Assembly (NCBI RefSeq): GCF_900099675.1
Contig: NZ_FNDQ01000009.1
Span: 1-64,000, forward strand
Direction of reading: 5' to 3'
DNA length: 64,000 nt
Origin: Myroides phaeus
Lineage (GTDB): Bacteria; Bacteroidota; Bacteroidia; Flavobacteriales; Flavobacteriaceae
Shown here piece by piece: positions 16,860 through 26,857 of this stretch. A model generated the notes under the pieces. The model was not told the DNA's origin and did not search any database. It was given only the letters and a program-made list of their open reading frames with translations. The position numbers and the translations under genes are program-made. The first letter of the stretch is position 1. Every line of letters starts with the position of its first letter.

Positions 16860-19800
16860 ATGTCAACAATACAAACCAAAACGGATATTAGAGAACTGCT
16901 AAAAGAAAGAACATTGGTACTTGATGGAGCAATGGGTACAATGTTGCAGACATATCAGTTTACGGAAGAAGACTTTAGAGGAGAGCGCTTTGCTGATTTT
17001 GCACATTCTCTTAAAGGAAACAATGACTTGTTGTCTATAACTCAACCTGAAGCTGTAAAAGAAGTTCATCGAAAATATCTTTTAGCCGGAGCGGACATAC
17101 TATCTACTAATACTTTCTCAGGCACAACCATTGCAATGGCCGATTATCACTTAGAAGACCTTGTGTACGAATTAAACTATCAGTCGGCAAAAATTGCAAG
17201 AGAAGTTGCTGATGAAGTTGAAGCATTAACTCCTGACAAACCCCGCTTTGTAGCTGGAGCTATTGGCCCAACCAACAAAACAGCAAGTTTATCTCCCGAT
17301 GTTAATAACCCGGGGTATCGCGCAATTACCTTTGAAGAATTACGCATTGCTTATAAACAACAAGCAGAAGCTTTATTAGATGGCGGTTGCGATTTATTAT
17401 TAGTAGAAACAATCTTTGATACTCTGAATGCAAAAGCAGCTTTATTTGCTTTAGACGAGATACGTGAAGAAAGAAATATTGATATTCCGATTATGATTTC
17501 GGGAACAATTACTGATGCTTCTGGACGTACTTTATCAGGACAAACAGTAGAGGCTTTCTTAATATCTATTTCACATATTCCCTTGTTAAGCATCGGATTT
17601 AACTGTGCTTTGGGAGCAGAACAGTTAGAGCCCTATGTCAAACAATTATCACAACATACGGCTGTCAATATTTCAGCACATCCAAATGCAGGATTGCCAA
17701 ATGCTTTTGGTGAATACGACGAAACACCGGAAGAAATGAGAGCGTTAATCAATAGTTTTCTAAGTCAAAACTTAGTACAAATTATTGGTGGATGTTGTGG
17801 TACTACACCAGATCACATTAAGTTAATTGCCGAGGCAGTAGAAGAAAATCAAAGTGCACGTAAGGCATTTCCTAAAAGCACTCCTAAACCAGTTTTAGCA
17901 TTATCTGGACTTGAACCACTCTACGTAACTGCTGAAGCTAACTTTATCAATATTGGCGAACGTACGAATGTAACGGGGTCACGACGTTTTCTTCGTTTAA
18001 TCAAAGAAGAGAAGTTTGACGAAGCACTTGCTGTTGCTCGTGAACAAGTAGAAGGTGGAGCACAAATTATAGACATAAATATGGATGAAGGTTTGTTAGA
18101 CGGTGTACACTGTATGACTAACTTTCTAAACTTAATAGCATCAGAACCTGATATTGCAAAAGTTCCAATTATGATTGATAGTTCCAAATGGGAGATTATT
18201 GAGGCTGGATTGCGAGTGGTACAAGGAAAGGCAATTGTCAATTCTATTAGCTTAAAAGAAGGAGAAGCATTATTTATTGAACACGCTAAATTAATTAGAC
18301 GTTATGGCGCTGCCTCAGTAGTAATGGCTTTTGATGAAAATGGACAAGCTGATTCTTATGAGAGAAGAATTGAAATCTGTAAACGCTCGTATGATATCTT
18401 GGTTAATGAAGTAGGCTTTCCTCCTCAAGATATAATCTTTGACCCAAATATATTCCCGGTTGCAACAGGAATGGAGGAACACAACAACAATGCATTGGAC
18501 TTTTTTAATGCGACGAAATGGATTCGGGAAAACCTTCCTTATGCCAATGTAAGTGGTGGTGTAAGTAATGTTTCCTTTTCCTTTCGTGGTAATAATAAAG
18601 TACGTGAAGCTATGCACGCTGCCTTCCTATACCACGCTATTCAAAATGGAATGAATATGGGAATTGTTAATCCTGAAATGTTAGAGATATACGATGAAGT
18701 TGATCCTGATTTAATGAGATATGTAGAAGACGTATTGTTAAACAGAAAAGAAGATGCAACAGAAAGACTATTAGACTTTGCAGAAAGTATCAAATCAGAT
18801 GTAACAAGTAATACCTCAACTCAAAAAATTGAAGAATGGCGCGCTGGTACTATTCAAGAGCGATTGACACACTCTCTTGTGAAAGGCGTTGAAACCTACA
18901 TTGAAGTCGATGTTGAAGAAGCAAGATTAAGTGTTGATCAACCTATCAAGGTTATTGAGGGTTATTTAATGACTGGAATGAACGTAGTAGGTGATTTATT
19001 TGGTGCAGGAAAGATGTTTTTACCACAAGTTGTGAAGTCTGCTCGAGTAATGAAAAAAGCAGTAGCTTACCTCCTTCCCTATATTGAAGAAAGTAAACGT
19101 TTAAATGCTACAGCCTCTACAGGTAATGCGGGAAAAATACTTATGGCAACCGTACGTGGGGATGTTCACGATATTGGAAAGAATATAGTAGCTGTCGTTT
19201 TAGCGTGTAACAATTATGAGATTGTGGATTTAGGTGTAATGGTCTCTCCTGAAAAAATCATTGAAACAGCCATAAAAGAAAATGTTGATGTAATTGGGTT
19301 AAGTGGTCTTATTACCCCCTCTTTAGACGAGATGGTTCACTTAGCAAAAGAACTAAACAAAATTGAAAGTAATATTCCAATTATGATTGGTGGTGCAACA
19401 ACCTCAAGGGTACATACAGCTGTAAAAATTGCCCCTGAGTACGACAATTGTGTTGTTCACGTTCACGACGCTTCCCGCTCGGTAACAACTGTCAATCAAT
19501 TACTTCAAAAAGAAATAAAAGAAGAGTTTAAAACCTCTTTAAAAGAAGAATATGATAAACTAAGACAAGACTACTTAGGTAGAGCAAGGGATAAGAGCTA
19601 TGTTACCTTAAAACAAGCAAGAGCCAATAAGTTTAAAATTGAATGGAAACAAGAAGATATTGTTCAACCAAACTTTATAGGTACACAACAGGTATCTGTT
19701 GAATTAGATGAATTATTACCATTTATAGATTGGGCTCCTTTCTTCCGTTCATGGCAATTATTTGGAAAGTTTCCAGCTATTTTAGAAGATGAAGTCGTTG

Positions 19801-20588
19801 GAGAAACAGCCTCACAACTCTATGAAGATGCCTTAGTGATGTTAGATAAAATCATCCAAGAACGCTGGTTTGAAGCGAAAGGAATTATTGGAATATTTCC
19901 AGCAAACCAAGTTAATGACGATGATATAGAAGTGTACAATGAAAAAGGAGAAGTTATCAACACCCTATTAACATTGCGCCAGCAGTCATTAAAAAATGTC
20001 AAAGCACCCAATATTGCCTTAGCAGACTTTATTGCTCCAAAAGAAACAGGACTACAAGATTATATAGGTCTTTTTTGCGTTACAACTGGATTTGGAGTAG
20101 ATGAAATTGCCAAAGCCTATGAAAATGACTTAGATGATTACAATGCAATTATGGTTAAAGCATTAGCCGATAGATTAGTTGAAGCATTTGCTGAATTTCT
20201 ACACCACAAGGTAAGAAAGGAGATTTGGGGATATGCCCAAACAGAAGAGTTATCTAATGAAGAATTAATAAAAGAACACTATCAAGGTATCAGACCTGCC
20301 CCTGGATATCCAGCTTGTCCGGACCACCTTGAGAAAGGAACTATCTGGGAACTGCTACAAGTAGAACAAGAAATTGGCGTAAAGCTAACTGAGAGTTACG
20401 CTATGTTTCCTGCAGCAGCTGTTTCGGGTTACTATTTTGCTCACCCTCAAAGTAGATACTTTGGTTTAGGAAAAATAGAACAAGATCAATTGAAAGATTA
20501 TGCAAATAGAAGAAGTATCTCTGTAGAAGATGCTGAAAAGTGGCTTGCCCCCAACTTAGCCCAAAATAAGAATTTAATACCAAGCTAA
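16860..20588 (+). CDS. metH: Cobalamin-dependent methionine synthase
   Basis: A 1242-residue enzyme that transfers the methyl group of methyltetrahydrofolate to homocysteine. All four modules are present in order: the homocysteine domain ([12 protein letters not shown]; zinc cysteines in FNCALG and [10 protein letters not shown]), the pterin domain ([14 protein letters not shown]), the cobalamin domain with the cobalt ligand H770 in [11 protein letters not shown], and the reactivation domain ending in [15 protein letters not shown]. The protein is therefore intact, with no separate homocysteine-domain gene here. metF follows after two bases. The host must supply or import cobalamin. Confidence 0.97.
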   Translation: MSTIQTKTDIRELLKERTLVLDGAMGTMLQTYQFTEEDFRGERFADFAHSLKGNNDLLSITQPEAVKEVHRKYLLAGADILSTNTFSGTTIAMADYHLEDLVYELNYQSAKIAREVADEVEALTPDKPRFVAGAIGPTNKTASLSPDVNNPGYRAITFEELRIAYKQQAEALLDGGCDLLLVETIFDTLNAKAALFALDEIREERNIDIPIMISGTITDASGRTLSGQTVEAFLISISHIPLLSIGFNCALGAEQLEPYVKQLSQHTAVNISAHPNAGLPNAFGEYDETPEEMRALINSFLSQNLVQIIGGCCGTTPDHIKLIAEAVEENQSARKAFPKSTPKPVLALSGLEPLYVTAEANFINIGERTNVTGSRRFLRLIKEEKFDEALAVAREQVEGGAQIIDINMDEGLLDGVHCMTNFLNLIASEPDIAKVPIMIDSSKWEIIEAGLRVVQGKAIVNSISLKEGEALFIEHAKLIRRYGAASVVMAFDENGQADSYERRIEICKRSYDILVNEVGFPPQDIIFDPNIFPVATGMEEHNNNALDFFNATKWIRENLPYANVSGGVSNVSFSFRGNNKVREAMHAAFLYHAIQNGMNMGIVNPEMLEIYDEVDPDLMRYVEDVLLNRKEDATERLLDFAESIKSDVTSNTSTQKIEEWRAGTIQERLTHSLVKGVETYIEVDVEEARLSVDQPIKVIEGYLMTGMNVVGDLFGAGKMFLPQVVKSARVMKKAVAYLLPYIEESKRLNATASTGNAGKILMATVRGDVHDIGKNIVAVVLACNNYEIVDLGVMVSPEKIIETAIKENVDVIGLSGLITPSLDEMVHLAKELNKIESNIPIMIGGATTSRVHTAVKIAPEYDNCVVHVHDASRSVTTVNQLLQKEIKEEFKTSLKEEYDKLRQDYLGRARDKSYVTLKQARANKFKIEWKQEDIVQPNFIGTQQVSVELDELLPFIDWAPFFRSWQLFGKFPAILEDEVVGETASQLYEDALVMLDKIIQERWFEAKGIIGIFPANQVNDDDIEVYNEKGEVINTLLTLRQQSLKNVKAPNIALADFIAPKETGLQDYIGLFCVTTGFGVDEIAKAYENDLDDYNAIMVKALADRLVEAFAEFLHHKVRKEIWGYAQTEELSNEELIKEHYQGIRPAPGYPACPDHLEKGTIWELLQVEQEIGVKLTESYAMFPAAAVSGYYFAHPQSRYFGLGKIEQDQLKDYANRRSISVEDAEKWLAPNLAQNKNLIPS

Positions 20589-20590
20589 CT

Positions 20591-21547
20591 ATGAAAGTAA
20601 CAGAACACATCAAAAATGCAAAAGGAAAGACACAAGTTTCATTTGAAGTACTACCTCCATTAAAAGGTCAAAACATAAAAGGAATTTTTGATTCTATAGA
20701 GCCTTTAATGGAGTTTAATCCCCCTTTTATAGATGTAACTTATCACAGAGAAGAATACGAATACAAAGATGCTGGAAATGGCTTATGGGAAAAAAGAGTC
20801 GTTAGAAAACGCCCTGGTACTGTTGGCATTTGTTCAGCTATTCAAAATAAATTTAAAGTAGATGCTGTTCCACATATTCTTTGTGGTGGTTTTACAAAAG
20901 AAGATACCGAGAACTTTTTAATTGACTTAGACTTTTTGGGAATTGACAATGTTGTTGCGCTAAGAGGAGATGCTGTAAAAAATGAAACCTATTTCAAAGC
21001 AGAACCAAAGGGTAATAAATATGCTTCCGAGTTAGTTGCTCAAATATCAGATTTGAACAATGGTATTTACTTAGACCCTGAACTTGAAAATACAAGCAAG
21101 ACAGACTTCTGTATTGGTGTTGCAGGATATCCTGAAAAACACATGGAGGCACCTAACTTTGATACAGATTTAAAGTTTTTGAAACAAAAAATAGACAATG
21201 GGGCTGAATATATCGTTACTCAAATGTTCTTTGACAATACTAAATTCTTTGAGTTTGTTAAACGTTGTAGAGAAATTGGTATTGATGCACCTATTATTCC
21301 TGGATTAAAACCATTAGCGACTTTAAATCAGTTGAATTTATTACCTCATCGTTTTAAAGTTGACTTACCAGACGAATTGGTAGCAGAAGTTTTAAAAGCA
21401 AAAGATAACGCCGCAATTCGTCAAATAGGAATAGATTGGTGTATTCAACAATCCAAAGAACTCATACAAGCAGGCTTGCCTATAATCCATTATTACTCTA
21501 TGGGGAAAGCAGATAATATTAAAAAAATTATTCAATCAAGCTTATAG
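20591..21547 (+). CDS. metF: 5,10-methylenetetrahydrofolate reductase
   Basis: A 318-residue TIM-barrel flavoprotein that makes methyltetrahydrofolate for MetH. Visible: SFEVLPPLKGQNI, DVTYHREEYEY, the LRGDAVKNE region that contacts folate, VAGYPEKHMEAPNFDTDL, and QMFFDNTKFFEFV. Length is normal. It is the last gene of the methionine operon, two bases after metH, and is followed by a strong terminator at 21562-21596. Confidence 0.96.
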   Translation: MKVTEHIKNAKGKTQVSFEVLPPLKGQNIKGIFDSIEPLMEFNPPFIDVTYHREEYEYKDAGNGLWEKRVVRKRPGTVGICSAIQNKFKVDAVPHILCGGFTKEDTENFLIDLDFLGIDNVVALRGDAVKNETYFKAEPKGNKYASELVAQISDLNNGIYLDPELENTSKTDFCIGVAGYPEKHMEAPNFDTDLKFLKQKIDNGAEYIVTQMFFDNTKFFEFVKRCREIGIDAPIIPGLKPLATLNQLNLLPHRFKVDLPDELVAEVLKAKDNAAIRQIGIDWCIQQSKELIQAGLPIIHYYSMGKADNIKKIIQSSL

Positions 21548-21561
21548 CTATAATTCAAATT

Positions 21562-21596
21562 AGGCTGCTTCATTTTATATGAAGTAGCCTTTTTTA
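21562..21596 (+). terminator. Terminator of the methionine operon
   Basis: A 12-bp stem (21562-21573 with 21579-21590, one G-U), a five-base loop and a run of T, just after metF. Confidence 0.85.
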
Positions 21597-21710
21597 TATA
21601 AAACTTGTTGTTTTATATCCCCTACTTAATTTCTTTACAAATAAATATCCTCTAAAATCAACTCGTCGAATTAAACACCCTCTCATAAGTAGAGGTTATC
21701 GTTACAAAAG

Positions 21711-21740
21711 TTGCATATATTCAAAATATAGTTATTTTTG
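21711..21740 (+). promoter_or_regulatory. Promoter of the acyl-CoA dehydrogenase gene
   Basis: TTG (21711-21713) and TATTTTTG (21733-21740) are spaced by 19 bases, an ideal flavobacterial promoter. The start codon is 29 bases downstream. Confidence 0.7.
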
Positions 21741-21768
21741 TTTCTCAACCAATAAACCAAAAAACATT

Positions 21769-22947
21769 ATGAGACCAGACTTGTTTCAAGCACCTGACTA
21801 TTACTTATTAGACGATTTATTAACAGAGGAACATAAACTTATCCGTGATACAGCAAGAGCATGGGTAAAAAAAGAAGTTTCTCCTGTTATAGAAGACTTT
21901 GCTCAAAGAGCTGAATTTCCAAAACACCTTGTACCTGGATTAGCAGAAATAGGTGGTTTTGGTCCCTATATACCAACAGAGTACGGAGGTGCAGGGTTAG
22001 ACCAAATTTCTTATGGTTTAATTATGCAAGAGATTGAAAGAGGAGATTCTGGAATTCGTTCAACTTCATCTGTGCAATCTTCTTTAGTTATGTATCCTAT
22101 TTGGAAATATGGTAATGAAGACCAACGCAATAAATACTTACCTAAACTTGCTTCAGGAGAATTCATTGGATGTTTTGGATTAACAGAACCTGATTATGGT
22201 TCTAATCCAGGAGGTATGATTACTAATTTTAAAGATATGGGAGACCATTATCTTCTAAATGGAGCCAAAATGTGGATTTCTAACGCACCTTTCGCTGATA
22301 TTGCAGTGGTTTGGGCTAAAAATGAAGAAGGAAGAATACACGGGTTAATCGTTGAAAGAGGAATGGAAGGTTTTTCAACTCCTGAAACACACAATAAATG
22401 GTCATTAAGAGCTTCTGCAACAGGAGAGTTAATTTTTGACAACGTAAAAGTTCCAAAAGAAAACCTATTACCAAATAAATCTGGATTAGGAGCGCCACTT
22501 GGTTGCCTTGATTCAGCTCGTTATGGTATTGCTTGGGGAGCAATTGGTGCTGCAATGGATTGTTACGACACTGCCTTGAGATACTCACAAGAACGCGTTC
22601 AATTTGACAAACCAATCGGAGCAACACAATTACAACAAAAGAAATTAGCTGAAATGATTACTGAAATCACGAAAGCACAATTACTAACTTGGCGTTTAGG
22701 TGTTCTTAGGAATGAAGGAAGAGCAACTACCGCACAGATATCAATGGCTAAACGAAATAACGTAGCTATGGCATTAGACATTGCACGTGATGCTCGTCAG
22801 ATGTTAGGAGGAATGGGAATTACAGGAGAATACTCAATTATGCGTCATATGATGAATTTAGAATCAGTAGTTACTTATGAAGGAACACACGATATTCACT
22901 TGTTAATAACAGGAATGGATGTAACTGGTTTCCCTGCATTTAAATAA
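21769..22947 (+). CDS. gcdH: Glutaryl-CoA dehydrogenase-like acyl-CoA dehydrogenase
   Basis: A 392-residue FAD enzyme of the acyl-CoA dehydrogenase family, expected in the lysine/tryptophan breakdown route (glutaryl-CoA to crotonyl-CoA). Visible: the flavin region FGLTEPDYGSNPGGM, WISNAPFADIAVVWAK, and the catalytic base in VVTYEGTHDIHLLITG. In glutaryl-CoA dehydrogenases this Glu is followed by GTHDIH. The N-terminal LLTEEHKLIRDTARAWV also fits. No other genes of the pathway are adjacent. It is closed by a terminator at 22980-23006. Confidence 0.86.
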   Translation: MRPDLFQAPDYYLLDDLLTEEHKLIRDTARAWVKKEVSPVIEDFAQRAEFPKHLVPGLAEIGGFGPYIPTEYGGAGLDQISYGLIMQEIERGDSGIRSTSSVQSSLVMYPIWKYGNEDQRNKYLPKLASGEFIGCFGLTEPDYGSNPGGMITNFKDMGDHYLLNGAKMWISNAPFADIAVVWAKNEEGRIHGLIVERGMEGFSTPETHNKWSLRASATGELIFDNVKVPKENLLPNKSGLGAPLGCLDSARYGIAWGAIGAAMDCYDTALRYSQERVQFDKPIGATQLQQKKLAEMITEITKAQLLTWRLGVLRNEGRATTAQISMAKRNNVAMALDIARDARQMLGGMGITGEYSIMRHMMNLESVVTYEGTHDIHLLITGMDVTGFPAFK

Positions 22948-22979
22948 AAAACATTAAAATAGATAAAGTTTATTAAAAG

Positions 22980-23013
22980 AGCTTCTCTTAATGGAGAAGC
23001 TTTTTTAATTTTG
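22980..23013 (+). terminator. Terminator after gcdH overlapping a -7 element
   Basis: An 8-bp stem (22980-22987 with 22994-23001) plus six T. The last T begins TAATTTTG (23006-23013), a consensus -7 element for the next gene, so the end of one unit and the promoter of the next are overlaid. Confidence 0.7.
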
Positions 23014-23030
23014 CGTAAAATATTATCAGA

Positions 23031-23801
23031 ATGACTATTCAAGAAATTAACGCACAGATTGCTGAGGAAAGAAATGCTCTTCTTCAACATCCATTATATG
23101 GTAAAATTAAAACTATTCCAAACTTATGTGCTTTCATGGAAGGACACGTATATGCCGTTTGGGATTTTATGTCATTACTAAAAGCACTTCAACAAAAGTT
23201 GACTTGTACAACAACGCCGTGGTTTGCTTCAGAACATCCACAAACGCGTTATCTAATTAATGAAATAGTACTTGCTGAAGAATCTGACTTAGCTATAGAC
23301 GGAAGTCGTTTAAGTCATTTTGAAATGTATTTAGATTCAATGCACGCAGCTAAAGCTGATACAACGGCTATTGAAGCATTGATTACTACTCTTAAAAAAG
23401 GGATGCCAATTACAGAGGCAATTGACAATACAACACTTGACCAAAATATTAAAGAATTCTTACACTTTACATTTGACGTCATAGAAAGAGGACAAACACA
23501 CGAAATTGCTGCCGCTTTTACATTTGGTAGAGAAGATTTAATTCCTGCTATGTTCACTGAAATCTTACGTGGTTTCCAGGCAAACTTCCCAGAAACAGAC
23601 TTAACAAAACTTGTTTATTACTTTGAAAGACACATTGAACTTGATGGTGATGAACACGGACCAATGGCAATGCAAATGATTGTAGAACTTTGTGGTACAG
23701 ACGCTCAGAAATGGGAAGATGTAGTTAGAGTATCTAAACAAGCATTAGTAAAACGTTACAAATTATGGAATGCAATTGAAAATGCTATCCAATTGCAATA
23801 A
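23031..23801 (+). CDS. DUF3050 family protein
   Basis: A 256-residue soluble protein that matches the DUF3050 family in length and motifs (HPLYGKIKTIPNLCAFMEGH, HFEMYLDSM, and HIELDGDEHGPMA). The pattern of conserved His and Asp/Glu on helices recalls the heme-oxygenase-like fold, in which such residues can bind metal. That is inference. There is no signal peptide. The start lies 18 bases after a -7 element. The biochemical role is not known to me. Confidence 0.82.
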   Translation: MTIQEINAQIAEERNALLQHPLYGKIKTIPNLCAFMEGHVYAVWDFMSLLKALQQKLTCTTTPWFASEHPQTRYLINEIVLAEESDLAIDGSRLSHFEMYLDSMHAAKADTTAIEALITTLKKGMPITEAIDNTTLDQNIKEFLHFTFDVIERGQTHEIAAAFTFGREDLIPAMFTEILRGFQANFPETDLTKLVYYFERHIELDGDEHGPMAMQMIVELCGTDAQKWEDVVRVSKQALVKRYKLWNAIENAIQLQ

Positions 23802-23864
23802 GGTTAACATTTATTAAACACTTTAAACATAAGTTTTTATTTATATTTACCAAAAAGCACCAAT

Positions 23865-24584
23865 ATGAAGAATTTAAAAGGAAAAAAAGCAATTATTACT
23901 GGAGGAGGAAGAGGATTAGGAAAAGCTACAGCAATAGCTTTTGCACAAGAAGGAATTGACGTTGCTATCACAGGACGAAATGAAAAGACTCTTCAAGCAA
24001 CTGTAAAAGAAATTGAAGCATTAGGCGTGAAAGCTACTTATGCCGTTTTTGATGTAACAGATAAAGCAAAAGTAAAAAGTGAAATCGCTGCTGTAATCGA
24101 AAGATTAGGTGGTGTAGATATTATAGTAAACAATGCAGGTATCTCTGAATTCGGTAAATTTACTGATATGCCAGCAGAACGTTGGGAAGAAATCCTATTA
24201 ACAAATGTTATGGGAGTTTACAATGTTACAAGAGAAGTATTACCACATTTAATAGATAAAAACGAAGGAGATATCTTTAACGTTGCTTCTACAGCGGGGT
24301 TAAATGGAAATGCAACAACATCTGCATATTCAGCTTCTAAATTTGCCGTTATCGGTTTATCTGAGTCATTAATGAAAGAGGTTCGTAAAAACAATATCCG
24401 TGTATGTACATTGACACCAAGTACAATTGCATCAGATATGTCTATTGAATTAGGATTAACAGATGGTAATCCTGACCATATTTTACAACCAGAAGATTTT
24501 GCAGAATTAATTGTTGCAACATTGAGATTACCAAGAAGAGCTATGGTTAAAACAGCATCGCTGTGGACTACCAATCCTCAATAA
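23865..24584 (+). CDS. Short-chain dehydrogenase/reductase (3-ketoacyl-ACP reductase-like)
   Basis: A 239-residue NAD(P)-dependent SDR. The cofactor loop TGGGRGLGKATA, NNAG (NNAGISEFG), the catalytic Ser in NVASTAGLNG, and the YSASK tetrad are all present. The sequence resembles the FabG-like group used for 3-oxoacyl groups, but SDR substrate cannot be read from sequence. The gene stands alone. A bidirectional terminator follows at 24636-24670. Confidence 0.88.
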   Translation: MKNLKGKKAIITGGGRGLGKATAIAFAQEGIDVAITGRNEKTLQATVKEIEALGVKATYAVFDVTDKAKVKSEIAAVIERLGGVDIIVNNAGISEFGKFTDMPAERWEEILLTNVMGVYNVTREVLPHLIDKNEGDIFNVASTAGLNGNATTSAYSASKFAVIGLSESLMKEVRKNNIRVCTLTPSTIASDMSIELGLTDGNPDHILQPEDFAELIVATLRLPRRAMVKTASLWTTNPQ

Positions 24585-24635
24585 TTTAGAGAGAAAAGAG
24601 AATTTATTTCCCTCTTATTACTTATTTTAAATACA

Positions 24636-24670
24636 GAAAAAACTCACTTTAATTAGTGAGTTTTTTTTTA
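24636..24670. terminator. Terminator after the SDR gene
   Basis: An 8-bp perfect stem (24641-24648 with 24655-24662), loop TTAATT, with A on the left and nine T on the right. Confidence 0.8.
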
Positions 24671-24738
24671 TTCGTATTTTTATCAAACAGTAGTAATTTT
24701 ACTTACTTTTATCCGATTTTTAAAACGCCCTTTTAGGT

Positions 24739-25446
24739 ATGCTACGAAGACTTACAAGATTCATTTTCAAAATATTAATTCTATTTTTTGGACTTAGTAT
24801 TTTTTCAGTTATCTTTTTCAGGTTTGTTCCCATTCCTTTTACTCCATTAATGTTTATTAGAGTATATGAACAAGTAAAAGATGACAAGCAAATTAAACTT
24901 GAACACAAATGGGTTTCAATTGACCAAATAAGCGTCAATCTCCAAAAAGCAGTAATTGCAAGTGAAGATGGTCATTTCTTAAAACACAATGGTTTTGATT
25001 TTAAAGCGATTGAAAAAGCAATGAAAAATAACGAGAAAGGTAAACGTATTAAAGGAGGTAGTACTATTTCTCAACAAACAGCTAAAAATGTTTTTCTATG
25101 GCCTGGAAGAAGCTATGTTAGAAAAGGATTCGAAGCTTATTTTACCGTTTTAATTGAACTTTTATGGTCCAAAGAACGTATTTTGGAAGTATACCTCAAT
25201 AGCATAGAAATGGGAGATGGTGTTTATGGAGCACAAGCAGCAGCTAAACACTGGTATAAAAAAGATGCAAACAAATTGACACCAACAGAAGCTGCAGGAA
25301 TTGCTGTAATTCTACCAAATCCAAGAAAATACAAAGCAACAAATTCAGGGCCATATATCACTAAGCGAAAACAAACTATAACAAGATATATCAATGGTTT
25401 TGGCCCACTCAATTTAAAAAAAGTAGAGAAAAGCACTAAAAAATAG
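24739..25446 (+). CDS. mtgA: Monofunctional biosynthetic peptidoglycan transglycosylase
   Basis: A 235-residue glycosyltransferase-51 protein that polymerises lipid II into glycan strands. One N-terminal membrane anchor (about residues 10-30) is followed by the catalytic motif VIASEDGHFLKHNGFD with Glu76, KGGSTISQQTAKN, RKGFEAYFTVLIELLWSKERILEVYLNSIEMG, and the GAQAAAKHWY segment. There is no transpeptidase domain, so it is the monofunctional type. Length is normal. Confidence 0.94.
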   Translation: MLRRLTRFIFKILILFFGLSIFSVIFFRFVPIPFTPLMFIRVYEQVKDDKQIKLEHKWVSIDQISVNLQKAVIASEDGHFLKHNGFDFKAIEKAMKNNEKGKRIKGGSTISQQTAKNVFLWPGRSYVRKGFEAYFTVLIELLWSKERILEVYLNSIEMGDGVYGAQAAAKHWYKKDANKLTPTEAAGIAVILPNPRKYKATNSGPYITKRKQTITRYINGFGPLNLKKVEKSTKK

Positions 25447-25505
25447 AGAAATAAAGAAGTATAATTATTTTTTGATACAAATTTTATAATAATTATATTT
25501 TTTAA

Positions 25506-25513
25506 TAACTTTG
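25506..25513 (+). promoter_or_regulatory. -7 element before the helical lipoprotein gene
   Basis: TAACTTTG matches TAnnTTTG and lies 30 bases before the start codon. No obvious -33 TTG was found at the standard distance. Confidence 0.45.
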
Positions 25514-25543
25514 AAGAAATATATATTTTAAAAATAAATTACT

Positions 25544-26092
25544 ATGAAAAAATTATTGTTATCATTGGCCGTTGTTGGAATGTTATTTGCTACATCATGT
25601 AAAGATACTAAAGCAGAAGAAGGAGCTCAAGTTGAAGCTACTACTGATTTAAGTTCTTTCGAAAACGCAACTAAAGAAGCTGAAGCTAAATTAGAAGAAG
25701 CTAAAAAAGCTGTAGAAGCTGCTGCTGCTGCTGGAGATGAAAAAGCTAAAGAAGAAGCTCAAAAAGCTTTAGATGCTGCTCAAAAAACTTGGGATGAAGC
25801 TAAAGCTAAATTAGAAGAAGCTACTGCTGCTACTGAGAAATTAGCTACTGAAACTACAGAAAATGCTAAACAAGCTGTAGAAGATGTTAAAGACGCTGCT
25901 GCTGAAAAAGTAGAAGATGCTAAAAAAGCTGTAGAAGAAACTAAAGAAGCTGCTGCTGAAAAAGTAGAAGATGCTAAAAAAGCTGTAGAGGATACTAAAG
26001 ACGCTGCTGCTAAAAAAGTAGAAGAAACTAAAGAAGCTGCAAACGAAGCTAAGAAGTCATTGAAAAATGCTGCTGACGCTTTCAAAAAGTAA
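25544..26092 (+). CDS. Ala/Lys/Glu-rich helical lipoprotein (LEA-like repeats)
   Basis: A 182-residue protein with a lipoprotein signal (MKKLLLSLAVVGMLFATSC, lipidated Cys at 19). The mature part is almost entirely A, K, E, D and T in 11-residue-like periods, for example VEDAKKAVEETKEAAAEKVED repeated with small changes. It should be a long amphipathic helix or coiled coil, like late-embryogenesis-abundant, apolipoprotein-like or YtxH-like proteins. Likely anchored in the outer or inner membrane facing the periplasm. The codon usage is very uniform (GCT, GAA, AAA), giving an A/G-rich strand. Function unknown; a stress or envelope spacer role is possible. Confidence 0.8.
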   Translation: MKKLLLSLAVVGMLFATSCKDTKAEEGAQVEATTDLSSFENATKEAEAKLEEAKKAVEAAAAAGDEKAKEEAQKALDAAQKTWDEAKAKLEEATAATEKLATETTENAKQAVEDVKDAAAEKVEDAKKAVEETKEAAAEKVEDAKKAVEDTKDAAAKKVEETKEAANEAKKSLKNAADAFKK

Positions 26093-26114
26093 TCAGTTTT
26101 ACACCTTATAAATT

Positions 26115-26143
26115 AAAGGAGCTATTTTAGCTCCTTTTTTTTT
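26115..26143 (+). terminator. Terminator after the helical lipoprotein gene
   Basis: A perfect 9-bp stem (26115-26123 with 26129-26137), a five-base loop and a long T run. Confidence 0.85.
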
Positions 26144-26271
26144 GCTCATATGCCAAAACAACTCCTATATCATATTCATTGTCAATAGCTAAATAATTTT
26201 ATTCAATCAAAATCAGTTTCTATTTTCTTGTTGAGTGAGTAATTTTACATCAACAAAAAAAATGAATAACT

Positions 26272-26745
26272 ATGAAAACAAATATTGGAATTACACAGGA
26301 AGCTCGTCAATCAATTACAGACATTTTATCACAATTATTAGCTGACGAATTTGTCCTATTTACAAAAACAAGAAATGCACATTACAATGTCGAAGGGATT
26401 GACTTTCACGCTATGCATTTATTCTTTGAAACACAATATGACGAATTAGAAGAAAGAATAGATGCAGTAGCAGAAAGAATTCGCCATTTAGGTCATTATG
26501 CTCCTTCTTCATTAAAAGACTACCTTAGATTGACTCATTTAAGTGAAGAAAGAGACAACGAAGGAAATGATAGTGCTTCTTGGATAAAAGACTTAACGAA
26601 AGATCACGAGACTATCATCATCTTCATCAGAGAGAATATTGAAAAAATAGAAGAACTTAATGATGCTGGAACAGCAGATTTCTTAATTGGATTAATGGAA
26701 GAACACGAAAAAGCAGCGTGGATGCTACGTGCACATATTAAATAA
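26272..26745 (+). CDS. dps: Dps-family ferritin-like DNA-protection protein
   Basis: A 157-residue four-helix protein of the Dps family that oxidises and stores iron and protects DNA under oxidative stress. The intersubunit ferroxidase site is visible: H37 in TRNAHYNVEG, the DFHAMHLFFE histidines, and D57/E61 in QYDELEERID. Length is typical of a Dps dodecamer subunit. It has a good terminator downstream (26767-26800). Upstream a TAATTTTA sequence resembles a -7 element with one mismatch. Confidence 0.93.
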   Translation: MKTNIGITQEARQSITDILSQLLADEFVLFTKTRNAHYNVEGIDFHAMHLFFETQYDELEERIDAVAERIRHLGHYAPSSLKDYLRLTHLSEERDNEGNDSASWIKDLTKDHETIIIFIRENIEKIEELNDAGTADFLIGLMEEHEKAAWMLRAHIK

Positions 26746-26766
26746 ACTAAAGTTTTAAGAAAAAAT

Positions 26767-26800
26767 AAAAGACTTGCCTATGAATAGGCGAGTCTTTTAC
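26767..26800. terminator. Terminator after dps
   Basis: A 14-bp stem (26767-26780 with 26785-26798, one G-U) with the tetraloop TGAA. Confidence 0.8.
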
Positions 26801-26857
26801 TTTATACCTACTTCAATAAAGTATAGTATATTTACAAATCACAAACACTAAAGTAAT

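Noticed and set aside
25780..26085. 101-codon minus frame rich in Ala and Ser
   Set aside because: Antisense shadow of the repetitive A/G-rich lipoprotein gene.
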